Shown: positions 35,774 to 42,828 of the stretch, in pieces
Layout: each line of letters opens with the position of its first letter
How positions within the stretch are numbered: position 1 is the first letter of the stretch
DNA from: Clostridia bacterium
Lineage (GTDB): Bacteria > Bacillota > Clostridia > Christensenellales > Borkfalkiaceae
Length of the DNA: 44,192 nucleotides
Direction of reading: 5' to 3'
Assembly: GCA_017624285.1 (NCBI GenBank)
Contig: JAGANI010000059.1
Location: 1-44,192 of the forward strand
Made by a program: the position numbers and the translations under genes
Notes under the pieces: model-generated
The model's database searches: none
Told to the model about the DNA's origin: nothing
What the model saw: the letters and a program-made list of their open reading frames with translations, nothing else

Positions 35774-36565
35774 TTATCTATTTTTAAGTTTAGCAAATAA
35801 TTTTTTTATGTTTTGCCTATCACCAACTAGGTAAAAAGCATTTACGTAAACAACTATAAGCGTTATATATAAAAACAAATATAAACCGTAACTAATATTC
35901 AATATACCTGCTTGTATATCGCCGTTGGGCATAAAGTACATTGGGTCTAATTGTATTTTAAGGACGTAAATTTCAATTAGACCGTATATAAACGTTAACA
36001 CTAGGCAAAGTGCAAACTTCCAAAAGTTAGAATATTTAAAGTTTGTAAATTTAAGCACTATAAGCGTTAAGGACGTTGTTAATAGTAGGGCGTGTGTTAA
36101 AATTGAATACCAGTTAAAAAATAATAAATATACGTTATTAAAACCAACGCCGGGATATGCAAAAAATATTACCGAGCAAAGCAGCGCCGATAAACTTGCA
36201 TAGTTATAAAAAAAGTCTTTTTTAACGAGAGGCGCTATCATAAGTGCCCAGCAAGAAATTGCGCACCAAGGTTTGGGTAAAAGTATCCAAATAAGGTTTG
36301 TACCTGCCATTTCAGGTTGGTGTAAGACGTAAAGTTTTATTGCATATAAAATCCTACTAGTAACTTCAAAAAACAAAATACATAATACCAACGTGCTAAC
36401 TATAATTTTGCGAGCTTTATCTTTATTATTAGCGCGTTTTACTAAAAAGTAAAACAATACTACTAATCCTATTGAAACAATCATTGTTGCAATATGTAAC
36501 GGACCCCATTGTCCTTTTTTAAAAGGGTTATCTATTCCCCCAACAAGCCAGTTGCGTAAAGTCAT
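35774..36565 (-). CDS. YwaF-like membrane protein, copy 2
   Basis: A 263-residue membrane protein with about seven hydrophobic segments. Like the protein at 18.8 kb it has a Cys/Trp-rich second membrane pair (PKPWCAISCWALMIAPLVKKDF). It follows the third copy by 11 bases in the same transcript. Function unknown. AAGGAG precedes the start. Confidence 0.8.
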   Translation of the reverse strand: MTLRNWLVGGIDNPFKKGQWGPLHIATMIVSIGLVVLFYFLVKRANNKDKARKIIVSTLVLCILFFEVTSRILYAIKLYVLHQPEMAGTNLIWILLPKPWCAISCWALMIAPLVKKDFFYNYASLSALLCSVIFFAYPGVGFNNVYLLFFNWYSILTHALLLTTSLTLIVLKFTNFKYSNFWKFALCLVLTFIYGLIEIYVLKIQLDPMYFMPNGDIQAGILNISYGLYLFLYITLIVVYVNAFYLVGDRQNIKKLFAKLKNR

Positions 36566-36576
36566 AATAGTTCTCC

Positions 36577-37455
36577 TTATTTATTTTTTTGGGTTTTTAA
36601 ACGGTTAAAAAAGTTTTTAATACCTTCAACTAGTTTTAATAAATCTGCTTTAAAGTGATTAAAGTCAAATATAAGTGAAATTAAAAAGCATAACGGCGTT
36701 ACGATTACAAAACACGGCACTACTAGCCAGAACCACGGCCAGTATTTAACTTCGCCAGCATGTGGGCCAACGGGTATCGTTTTAAAAAACTTTGGACACG
36801 CCCAGTCGATTAATTTTGAAAGCGTTCCGTCAGGTCCCCATATAAGCGAGTTGTTTACGTAAGGTATAGCGTGTATATCGTCCCCGCGAAGCCCTATAAA
36901 ACCAAGTTCACTTTGTAAAACTTGATTAAGCATTATAAATAGCATAACGATTAAAAATATAATCGGTGTTGCCCAAACCCTATGGTATTCTATTTTATGA
37001 AGCTTTAACACTACCATAAGCATAGGTACGTACCATAAAAGGTTATGGTGTAGGTAAAAGCGTAAAACGTCAATCCACTCCGCTGATTGGTCGGGTTTTA
37101 AAATTGGGTCAATGGGGTAGCAAATTGCAATAATACCACTAAGTACGCCTATGTAAAACATATAGTCTTTAACGTATTTGTTTTTTGATAAAAGCATAAA
37201 GGGGAATAGCGCAATATTAGCACCACAAATATTTATAAACCAAGAATCCCTTAAATGCCTATCGTAATCGAGCGAATACGGTGGGAATAACCCCTTTAAA
37301 AAGTGCAATATTAGTGCAAATGCCATTAGGGATATTAAAACAAGCTTAATCGTCTTAGGCGTTTTATTTTTAAGTAAAAAATATAGACCGAAAAACCCCG
37401 CTATCGACGTAAATAAAAATAAAAAATACCAACCGTTAAAAAATTGAATATTCAT
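36577..37455 (-). CDS. YwaF-like membrane protein, copy 3
   Basis: A 292-residue membrane protein with about seven hydrophobic segments. The ICGANIALFPFMLL block corresponds to the LPFHLCSIQIFLL block of the first copy. It is the first gene of a two-gene unit. The start follows AAGGAG. A small GGGG/CCCC hairpin (37469-37482) lies immediately upstream of that ribosome site and could influence translation. Function unknown. Confidence 0.8.
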   Translation of the reverse strand: MNIQFFNGWYFLFLFTSIAGFFGLYFLLKNKTPKTIKLVLISLMAFALILHFLKGLFPPYSLDYDRHLRDSWFINICGANIALFPFMLLSKNKYVKDYMFYIGVLSGIIAICYPIDPILKPDQSAEWIDVLRFYLHHNLLWYVPMLMVVLKLHKIEYHRVWATPIIFLIVMLFIMLNQVLQSELGFIGLRGDDIHAIPYVNNSLIWGPDGTLSKLIDWACPKFFKTIPVGPHAGEVKYWPWFWLVVPCFVIVTPLCFLISLIFDFNHFKADLLKLVEGIKNFFNRLKTQKNK

Positions 37456-37497
37456 ACAAATCTCCTTTGGGGAAATACCCCCGCGTAGATATAGCCA

Positions 37498-37526
37498 ATT
37501 ATATCACTAGAATATAAAAAATTCAA
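37498..37526 (-). promoter_or_regulatory. Promoter of YwaF-like pair
   Basis: On the minus strand, TTGAAT (37521-37526), 17-base spacer, TATAAT (37498-37503). Confidence 0.7.
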
Positions 37527-37555
37527 CCTTATTTGTAAATTAAAAAATTTAACAA

Positions 37556-37588
37556 TAAAAAAACGCTCGTAAAACCAAGCGTTTTTGT
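37556..37588 (-). terminator. Terminator of rlmI-like gene
   Basis: An AAAACGCT/AGCGTTTT stem with a ten-base loop is followed by T-rich sequence on the minus strand, just past the gene end. Confidence 0.75.
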
Positions 37589-37636
37589 ACTTTTTATCAA
37601 AAAAATGCTATTTATTAAGAAGTCTTAATTATCAAG

Positions 37637-38809
37637 TTATTCCACGTGTAAAACAAAGTATTTTAAGTACATACTTTCGTCTTCACCTATAAGCGACGGG
37701 TGGTCGGAGGACTGAATCTTCATTTCCAAAATTTTAACCCTACGCCCGCTTTCTTTAGCGGATTCGTTAAGCATTTTTTCAAACAAGTTAAGCGTCATGT
37801 AGTGCGAGCAGGACGAAGTTATTAAAAAGCCACCTTCGTTTACTAATTTTAAGCCTAAAATATTTATATCTTTATAGCCTTTGTAAGCGTTTTTAACGTC
37901 AGCAGCCGTTTTGCAAAAAGCAGGTGGGTCTAATACTACTACGTCAAATTTTTTGCCGTCTTTTTTGTAGTTACGCAAAACTTCAAACACGTCGCCAAGT
38001 AAAGTTGTTATAGTGGTAAAACCGTTTAGGCGGGCATTTTCTTCAACGGTGTCTAAGGCTTGTTTAGATATATCGCAAGCAATTACCGATTTTGCGCCAC
38101 CCATACATGCGTTAAGTGAAAACCCACCACTATTGCAAAAACAGTCTAAAACCGTAGCGTCCTTGCAATATTTACGCAAAGCGTAACGGTTGTGTTTTTG
38201 GTCTAAAAAGTAGCCGGTTTTTTGCCCGTTTTCTACGTCGACAAGCATTTTAACGCCGTTTTCAGTTATAACTACTTTAGTATCAAAATCACCGTAAATA
38301 GCGCCTTTAGTTTCTTCTAAACCTTCTTTTTTTCTAACAGAAACGTCACTGCGCTCGTAAATACCTTTTGGGTTAAAAATTTTAATAAGCGCGTTTAAAA
38401 TTTTATCACGGTTTACTTCCATCCCTAGTGATAAAATCTGTATTGATAAAACGTCGTCGTACTTATCAACTATAAGCCCGGGTAAGTTATCGGCTTCGGC
38501 AAAAACTGCGCGATAGCAGTTATCATAACCTAGCTTTTGGCGTAAGGCTACGGCTTTACGGATGCGCGCTTCAAAAAAATCTTGGTCGATAACTTCTTCC
38601 TCGTTTCTAGAGATTATCCTAACTATAATTTTAGATAAGTGGTTTATAAACCCACGACCGATAAACCTACCGTTAAAATCCCTTACCGTTGCAAGAGTGC
38701 CGTTTTTATCTTTGCCTTCTATTTTAGATACTTCGTTAGCGTAAACCCAAGGGTGTCCTGCTAAAATGCGTTTTTCTTCGTTCTTTTTAAGATATAAGGT
38801 GTAAGGCAT
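37637..38809 (-). CDS. 23S rRNA cytosine-C5 methyltransferase (RlmI-like)
   Basis: A 390-residue SAM-dependent methyltransferase. An N-terminal PUA domain (about 1-75; KKNEEKRILAGHPWVYANEV) precedes the catalytic domain with the SAM site VLDCFCNSGGFSLNACMGGA near residue 225 and DPPAF near 300; the late SCSH supplies a conserved Cys. RlmI methylates C1962 of 23S rRNA in E. coli. The Bacillus relatives are probable rRNA methyltransferases too. The ATG at 38809 is preferred to one 12 residues earlier because MPYTLYLKKNEEKRI is the family-like N-terminus; GGGGGAAG precedes it. TTTACC-17-TATACT on the minus strand is a likely promoter. Confidence 0.88.
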   Translation of the reverse strand: MPYTLYLKKNEEKRILAGHPWVYANEVSKIEGKDKNGTLATVRDFNGRFIGRGFINHLSKIIVRIISRNEEEVIDQDFFEARIRKAVALRQKLGYDNCYRAVFAEADNLPGLIVDKYDDVLSIQILSLGMEVNRDKILNALIKIFNPKGIYERSDVSVRKKEGLEETKGAIYGDFDTKVVITENGVKMLVDVENGQKTGYFLDQKHNRYALRKYCKDATVLDCFCNSGGFSLNACMGGAKSVIACDISKQALDTVEENARLNGFTTITTLLGDVFEVLRNYKKDGKKFDVVVLDPPAFCKTAADVKNAYKGYKDINILGLKLVNEGGFLITSSCSHYMTLNLFEKMLNESAKESGRRVKILEMKIQSSDHPSLIGEDESMYLKYFVLHVE

Positions 38810-38880
38810 GCTTCCCCCAAATGCTTTTTTTTCAGTATAACACAACTAATTTAAAAGGTAAAATATTTTTGCAATCCATA

Positions 38881-38909
38881 TTGACATTTTATTAAACGGG
38901 GGTTATAAT
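38881..38909 (+). promoter_or_regulatory. Promoter of 355-residue unknown gene
   Basis: A consensus TTGACA (38881-38886), 17-base spacer ending in GGGGGT, and TATAAT (38904-38909). Confidence 0.8.
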
Positions 38910-38934
38910 TTATAAAAAAAGGTGGCTTAATTTT

Positions 38935-40002
38935 ATGCAAAAAAAGATTTTTTCAGGCAAATGGGGTAAATGCCATTGTCAAGGCGTGTGTATGGATACC
39001 GCCCGTAAATACGTGTATTATTCTTTTACAACTAAACTTGTAAAAACCGATATGCAGGGCAATATAATAGGCTCGGTAGATAATATAATAGGTCATTTAG
39101 GTTGTATGGATTTTAACGATAACGACGGTAAGGTTTACGCTTCGTTAGAGTATAAAAACGACGTTATAGGTCGTGGTATTTTACAAACTTTAGGATTAAA
39201 GGTTGAAATCGAAGACGCTTTTTACGTTGCTATTTTTGACGTTGATAAAATTGACCGTATTAATATGGATGCTGAAAAGGACGGCATCATGCGTGCCGTG
39301 TACTTAAAAGAAGTTGTTGATGATTTTAAGGGTAAAACCGTCAACGGTGGTAAGGAAAGGGACCACGTACACGGTTGCTCAGGCATAGACGGTCTTACCA
39401 TCGGTAAAGATTTTGGCGCTACCGATAATAAGGATTATTTATCCGTTTGTTACGGCGTTTATAGTGATTTAGATAGAACTGATAACGACTACCAAGTTAT
39501 TTTACAGTATGATATCGACGGCTGGTGGGATAAATACGCTAAACCATTAAAGCAAGACGCTATGCACTTGTCTGGCCCTAAAGACGTACGTAATAAATAC
39601 TTCGTTTATACAGGTAATACTACCTACGGCGTTCAAAATTTAGAGTACGACGCTTACACCGGCAACTACTTTTTAATGGTTTACAACGGTCAAAAGCCAC
39701 AGTTCCCAAACTACTCTATGTTTGTAGTGGATGGTAAAACCCCCGCTAAGGAAGAACTTTTACTTGGCTTTGATACCCCAACTTATGGCAAAACTTTAAC
39801 CTTAGTTAATACGGGGCTTTGCCAAAACGGTATTTACGGTATAGATTTTAATTTAGGTAGTATGGGTACGTATTCGGTAGGGGACGGTCATTTTTACTTT
39901 GTAGATCCTATCTGGGACGATCCCGATAACTTATCCGTTAATACTGTTTTATATAAGTTTGTTATTAAAGACGGTGTTATGGGTTTTGAACTAGTTAAAT
40001 AA
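38935..40002 (+). CDS. Unrecognised soluble protein, possibly a propeller
   Basis: A 355-residue protein I do not recognise. It has no signal peptide or membrane segment. The N-terminus has CHCQGVCMD, and the middle has GGKERDHVHGCSGIDG. Many short beta-like segments ending in aromatic residues (KYVYYSFTTK, KVYASLEYK, NKYFVYTGNT, GNYFLMVYNG) suggest a beta-propeller or other all-beta fold. The Cys/His pairs may bind metal, but this is not shown. It stands alone, with a consensus promoter and its own terminator, so it is probably well expressed. Confidence 0.8.
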   Translation: MQKKIFSGKWGKCHCQGVCMDTARKYVYYSFTTKLVKTDMQGNIIGSVDNIIGHLGCMDFNDNDGKVYASLEYKNDVIGRGILQTLGLKVEIEDAFYVAIFDVDKIDRINMDAEKDGIMRAVYLKEVVDDFKGKTVNGGKERDHVHGCSGIDGLTIGKDFGATDNKDYLSVCYGVYSDLDRTDNDYQVILQYDIDGWWDKYAKPLKQDAMHLSGPKDVRNKYFVYTGNTTYGVQNLEYDAYTGNYFLMVYNGQKPQFPNYSMFVVDGKTPAKEELLLGFDTPTYGKTLTLVNTGLCQNGIYGIDFNLGSMGTYSVGDGHFYFVDPIWDDPDNLSVNTVLYKFVIKDGVMGFELVK

Positions 40003-40022
40003 TTTTTAACAACGTAGTAAAT

Positions 40023-40070
40023 TAAGGCATATCTTAAAAGGGCGCGTTCCTATAAAGGTATGCCTTTTTA
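40023..40070 (+). terminator. Terminator of 355-residue gene
   Basis: A 12-base stem (AAGGCATATCTT/AAGGTATGCCTT with one G-U pair) around a large loop, followed by T5. Confidence 0.75.
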
Positions 40071-40122
40071 AATGTTAAAATATCATTTATTTTTAAAATT
40101 GACAAAAAAAATTAAAAACCAC

Positions 40123-40151
40123 TTGACAACGCTAATTTATGGTAGTAAAAT
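40123..40151 (+). promoter_or_regulatory. Promoter of small lipoprotein gene 1
   Basis: TTGACA (40123-40128), 17-base spacer, TAAAAT (40146-40151). Sixteen bases from the -10 onward (40146-40161) are identical to those of the second lipoprotein gene (41268-41283). Confidence 0.75.
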
Positions 40152-40199
40152 TTTAATATAAAAAGACTGATTTAGTCTAGAGAAAAGGAGATTTTTATT

Positions 40200-40589
40200 A
40201 TGAAAAAGGCATTAAAACTTATCACTTTAGTAGTAGCAATGATGTTAGTATCCGTAATGTTTATTGCTTGCGTACCTTCTAACCCTGAAAAGGCTGAAAA
40301 GAAGTTAAAAGATGCTGGTTACAGCGTTATAGTTACTGAAATCACCGACGCTATGGAATCTATGAGCGATGAACTTGATGGTGTTTCTTACGTTGTATAT
40401 GCTAATAAAGACGACGATACGGTTATGATTTACTATTTCGAAAAAGGCGCTGACGCTAAAGATGCATATGATGAAATGAAAGAAGAACAAGAAGAAGCTG
40501 GTGACGAACTTAAAGACTTCGTTATTAAAAAGTCTGGCAAAGCAGTAGTTGTTGCTTCCTCTAAAGACGCTTGGAAGGATATCAACTAA
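40200..40589 (+). CDS. Small lipoprotein, cassette copy 1
   Basis: A 129-residue secreted lipoprotein: signal peptide to C24 (lipobox FIAC), then an acidic mature part of about 105 residues with EKKLKDAGYSV, VMIYYFEKGADAKDAYDE and VIKKSGKAVVVASS. It is related to the lipoprotein at 41.3 kb over its whole length and lies before a small membrane protein gene. Function unknown. The high Asp/Glu content and repeated charged helix may mark a cell-surface or sensing role. GGAG precedes the start. Confidence 0.85.
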   Translation: MKKALKLITLVVAMMLVSVMFIACVPSNPEKAEKKLKDAGYSVIVTEITDAMESMSDELDGVSYVVYANKDDDTVMIYYFEKGADAKDAYDEMKEEQEEAGDELKDFVIKKSGKAVVVASSKDAWKDIN

Positions 40590-40605
40590 TTACTTATTAA
40601 CTTAA

Positions 40606-40637
40606 AATTTAAGCCCGTGTTTACGGGCTTTTATTTT
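40606..40637 (+). terminator. Terminator, copy 1
   Basis: AAGCCCGT/ACGGGCTT stem. The surrounding 28 bases (40606-40633) are identical to the terminator at 41004-41031. Confidence 0.85.
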
Positions 40638-40685
40638 TGCTTTAATATTGTAACGGCGTCGCAATTTTTATAAAATAAATAAATA

Positions 40686-40714
40686 TTGACAATCTTAGTT
40701 AATTTTGTTATAAT
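40686..40714 (+). promoter_or_regulatory. Promoter of small membrane protein gene 1
   Basis: A full-consensus TTGACA (40686-40691), 17-base spacer and TATAAT (40709-40714). Confidence 0.8.
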
Positions 40715-40734
40715 AATAAAAAAGGGGGTATTGT

Positions 40735-41001
40735 ATGAAAGATTATAGTTATTTACCAGCTGAACATAGACCTTTATCGCCATGGGCGTATTTTGGGTAT
40801 ACCATTTTATTTTCATTACCGATTATAGGTTTAATATTTTTAATTATATTTAGCATATCGGGTAGCAATATCAATAGGCGTAATTTTGCGCGTTCATACT
40901 GGTGTCCGGTAGTTCTTGCGTTAATAGTAGTTATTATTTTTATAGCAACCGGTTTAGGTGCAACTATTTTTGACGCTATTAAGGGCGCTCTTAATATGTA
41001 A
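40735..41001 (+). CDS. Small two-span membrane protein, cassette copy 1
   Basis: An 88-residue protein with two hydrophobic segments (about residues 19-42 and 59-82). The block PLSPWAYFGYT precedes the first, and NINRRNFARSY links the two. The same blocks occur in the paralog at 41.8 kb. It has its own consensus promoter and terminator. Similar small proteins of unknown role are common in Clostridia. It may partner the lipoprotein encoded upstream, but that is inference from neighbourhood only. AAGGGGG precedes the start. Confidence 0.82.
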   Translation: MKDYSYLPAEHRPLSPWAYFGYTILFSLPIIGLIFLIIFSISGSNINRRNFARSYWCPVVLALIVVIIFIATGLGATIFDAIKGALNM

Positions 41002-41003
41002 TA

Positions 41004-41037
41004 AATTTAAGCCCGTGTTTACGGGCTTTTTTTATTA
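41004..41037 (+). terminator. Terminator, copy 2
   Basis: The same AAGCCCGT/ACGGGCTT stem as after the first lipoprotein gene. Confidence 0.85.
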
Positions 41038-41068
41038 GTAAATTTTGTCTCTTTGCTTAATACGGCCC

Positions 41069-41158
41069 TGTCATTATGAGGAGCGTTAGCGACGTAATAA
41101 TCACCCAAATAAAAAGCAGGGGATATTTACGCAATACGTTGTATTGCTCAATATGACA
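41069..41158. repeat. MITE-like palindromic element
   Basis: A 90-base element with near-perfect terminal inverted repeats: TGTCATTATGAG at the left and CTCAATATGACA at the right (10 of 12). The left arm carries the 34-base unit 41069-41102. The inner right arm holds a hairpin GCAATAC-GTT-GTATTGC. The whole may fold into one long hairpin. No transposase is nearby. Confidence 0.75.
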
Positions 41159-41168
41159 TTTATTTCCT

Positions 41169-41202
41169 TGTCATTATGAGGAGCGTTAGCGACGTAATAA
41201 TC
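41169..41202 (+). repeat. Truncated second copy of the palindromic element
   Basis: The 34-base left arm of the element at 41069-41102 is repeated exactly 100 bases downstream with no difference. The right arm is missing. It ends 42 bases before the promoter of the second lipoprotein gene. Confidence 0.85.
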
Positions 41203-41244
41203 CCCCAAATTTAAAAAGGGAATTTATGGTATAGTTAAATGTGG

Positions 41245-41273
41245 TTGACAAAAACTTATAAGTGTTATAAAAT
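41245..41273 (+). promoter_or_regulatory. Promoter of small lipoprotein gene 2
   Basis: TTGACA (41245-41250), 17-base spacer, TAAAAT (41268-41273). Confidence 0.75.
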
Positions 41274-41303
41274 TTTAATATAACAAAAATAGGAGTGTTT
41301 TAA

Positions 41304-41714
41304 ATGAAAAAATCGTTAAAAACCATAAGCTTAATATTAGTTGTTATGTGTTTATTAAGTATGCTTACTGCTTGTGTGCCTAGTCAACCAGGTAATGCAA
41401 AACAAAGGTTAGATGATAAAGGTTATAAAACAAGTATACAGGTTATTAAAAACCACTACTATAGCAATGGAGAGCCTATTGACATTGGTTATGGAGTCGG
41501 TTGCAAATATATCGTTGAGGGCGAAAAAGGTCTTGATAAGGTTGCTATTTATTATTTTGAAAAAGCAAAATATGCAAGCAACTATTATAAACAATGTAAA
41601 GATGATGCATCATACCTTGGGGTAAGTTCTTTGTATGTTATCAAAAAATCGGGTAAAAAAGTTATAATTGCCACCGAACAAGGCTATAAAGACGTAAATC
41701 AAGCAGTAAGTTAA
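41304..41714 (+). CDS. Small lipoprotein, cassette copy 2
   Basis: A 136-residue lipoprotein with a signal peptide to C24 (lipobox LTAC) and a mature part related to the first copy: KQRLDDKGYKTS, VAIYYFEKAKYAS and YVIKKSGKKVIIATE match in place. The central part is less acidic and longer (GEPIDIGYGVGCKY), so the two have diverged. GGAG precedes the start. Its partner is the small membrane protein that follows. Confidence 0.85.
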   Translation: MKKSLKTISLILVVMCLLSMLTACVPSQPGNAKQRLDDKGYKTSIQVIKNHYYSNGEPIDIGYGVGCKYIVEGEKGLDKVAIYYFEKAKYASNYYKQCKDDASYLGVSSLYVIKKSGKKVIIATEQGYKDVNQAVS

Positions 41715-41794
41715 CACTAATTAATCATAAATTCTCTTATAATTTTGTATAAAAACCATTAATTTGGTAAAAATAATATGCAGGGAGGGTTTTT

Positions 41795-42079
41795 ATGATA
41801 AATTCATCAGTAACTAACAACGACGTAAATAGGGGTTATAGTACAGAACCTTTATCGCCTTGGACTTACTTTGGTCTTACGTTATTATTTTATTTGCCAA
41901 TTATAGGTTTGGTGTTTTTAATAATTTATTCGTTTGATAACACTAATATCAATAGGCGCAATTTTGCGCGCTCGTATTTTTGCTTATTTATGTTATCGGT
42001 ATTTTTAGGTATTATTTTATCGGTAATAGGCACGACTACGGGTTTATTTACTATGATGATGCAAAGACTTGCGATGTAG
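41795..42079 (+). CDS. Small two-span membrane protein, cassette copy 2
   Basis: A 94-residue paralog of the 88-residue protein at 40.7 kb: PLSPWTYFGLTLLF, LPIIGLVFLIIYSF and NINRRNFARSYF match in order. The N-terminal 18 residues (INSSVTNNDVNRGYSTE) are extra. Two hydrophobic segments. GGGAGGG precedes the start. No separate strong promoter is obvious here, so it may be read with lipoprotein 2. Confidence 0.82.
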   Translation: MINSSVTNNDVNRGYSTEPLSPWTYFGLTLLFYLPIIGLVFLIIYSFDNTNINRRNFARSYFCLFMLSVFLGIILSVIGTTTGLFTMMMQRLAM

Positions 42080-42087
42080 TTAAAAAT

Positions 42088-42117
42088 AAAAAGGGCTTAG
42101 ATAAGCCCTTTTTTAAT
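42088..42117 (+). terminator. Terminator after cassette 2
   Basis: AAGGGCTT/AAGCCCTT stem, AGAT-type loop, T6 tail. Confidence 0.85.
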
Positions 42118-42131
42118 TAAAAAAAATTAAA

Positions 42132-42160
42132 ATAAAAAAGGTCCGTTTTAAACGAACCTA
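42132..42160 (-). terminator. Terminator of SRP RNA
   Basis: A ten-base stem (AGGTTCGTTT/AAACGGACCT on the minus strand) followed by T6, just after the 3' end of the SRP RNA. Confidence 0.8.
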
Positions 42161-42169
42161 TTTAAGCAA

Positions 42170-42442
42170 AAATACTGTGCATTCCGCTTCGACAAAACCG
42201 ACCTTGTCGGAAATTATACAGGTAACTACTCAAAAGCACCCTTATGGCACACGGTACAAACCGCTTAGTGCTGCTATATCCCTATCCTGACACGGTTCAC
42301 GGGGCACCGTTGCATAAGACCTTTGTATCAACGTCCCTTATATAATGCAGCACAACACCGACTTTGCCTAGGCGGACCTTCAGCCTTGCTGAGCGAATTG
42401 CAAGTACAGGGCATCGCTAACTCCCCACCTAGCACAGCGCAT
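42170..42442 (-). ncRNA. ffs: Signal recognition particle RNA (long Gram-positive type)
   Basis: About 270 bases long. Reading the minus strand, the 5' end carries GCTAGGTGGGGAGTTAGCG and GCCCTGTA, the Alu-domain sequence of Bacillus/Clostridium SRP RNA. The helix 8 region carries GTCAGG...AGCAGCAC around 42265-42300, the Ffh-binding site. The tetraloop reads GGGA (GNRA type) in place of the usual GGAA. The 5' CTGTGC and 3' GCACAG ends pair. TTGCTT-17-TAATAT upstream on the minus strand may be the promoter. The exact ends are uncertain by a few bases. Confidence 0.93.
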
Positions 42443-42511
42443 ATATATTACACTAAATATCAAAAAAAAGCAAGTTTACAAAAGAAAATTTCAAAAAAAA
42501 GATAAATTAAC

Positions 42512-42540
42512 TTTACAAATTACTTATTTTAAGTTAAAAT
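42512..42540 (+). promoter_or_regulatory. ileS leader promoter
   Basis: TTTACA (42512-42517), 17-base spacer, TAAAAT (42535-42540). Confidence 0.65.
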
Positions 42541-42545
42541 AGACG

Positions 42546-42795
42546 GGTAAATGCGTTGATTACGGACACGCTTTTTGTCAAATCGCTTTTTTAGAGAGCA
42601 GGTGTTTGGTGCAAACCTGTAAGCAGGGCAAGGGGTATCACCGTAAAAGCAGGGCTTTCAAAAGCGTAAAGCAAGTAGTTGGTCTCGGTTGCCACCGTTA
42701 AAGGGCGTTAAAGTGCGCTTTTTTTAAGCGAAGAAGAGTGGTACCGCGGGTATTATCCGTCTCTTTAGGTAGAGGCGGTTTTTTATTTTTTAAAT
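42546..42795 (+). promoter_or_regulatory. T-box riboswitch for isoleucine
   Basis: A tRNA-sensing leader upstream of ileS. Stem I includes the AGAGAG and GGTGCAAACC parts. The specifier loop has ATC (Ile codon) in GGTATCACC near 42638-42646. The T-box sequence AGAGTGGTACCGCGGG is at 42735-42750. The terminator is the hairpin CCGTCTCT/AGAGGCGG (42757-42778) with a T run. Uncharged tRNA-Ile is expected to favour the antiterminator and turn ileS on. Confidence 0.95.
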
Positions 42796-42828
42796 TGCAA
42801 AAATATATAATCATATAAGGAGTTTATA

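Noticed and set aside
41069..41202. CRISPR array
   Set aside because: Two repeat copies only, with palindromic arms and no cas genes.
42323..42505. 60-codon plus-strand open frame
   Set aside because: It is antisense to the SRP RNA and is not a gene.
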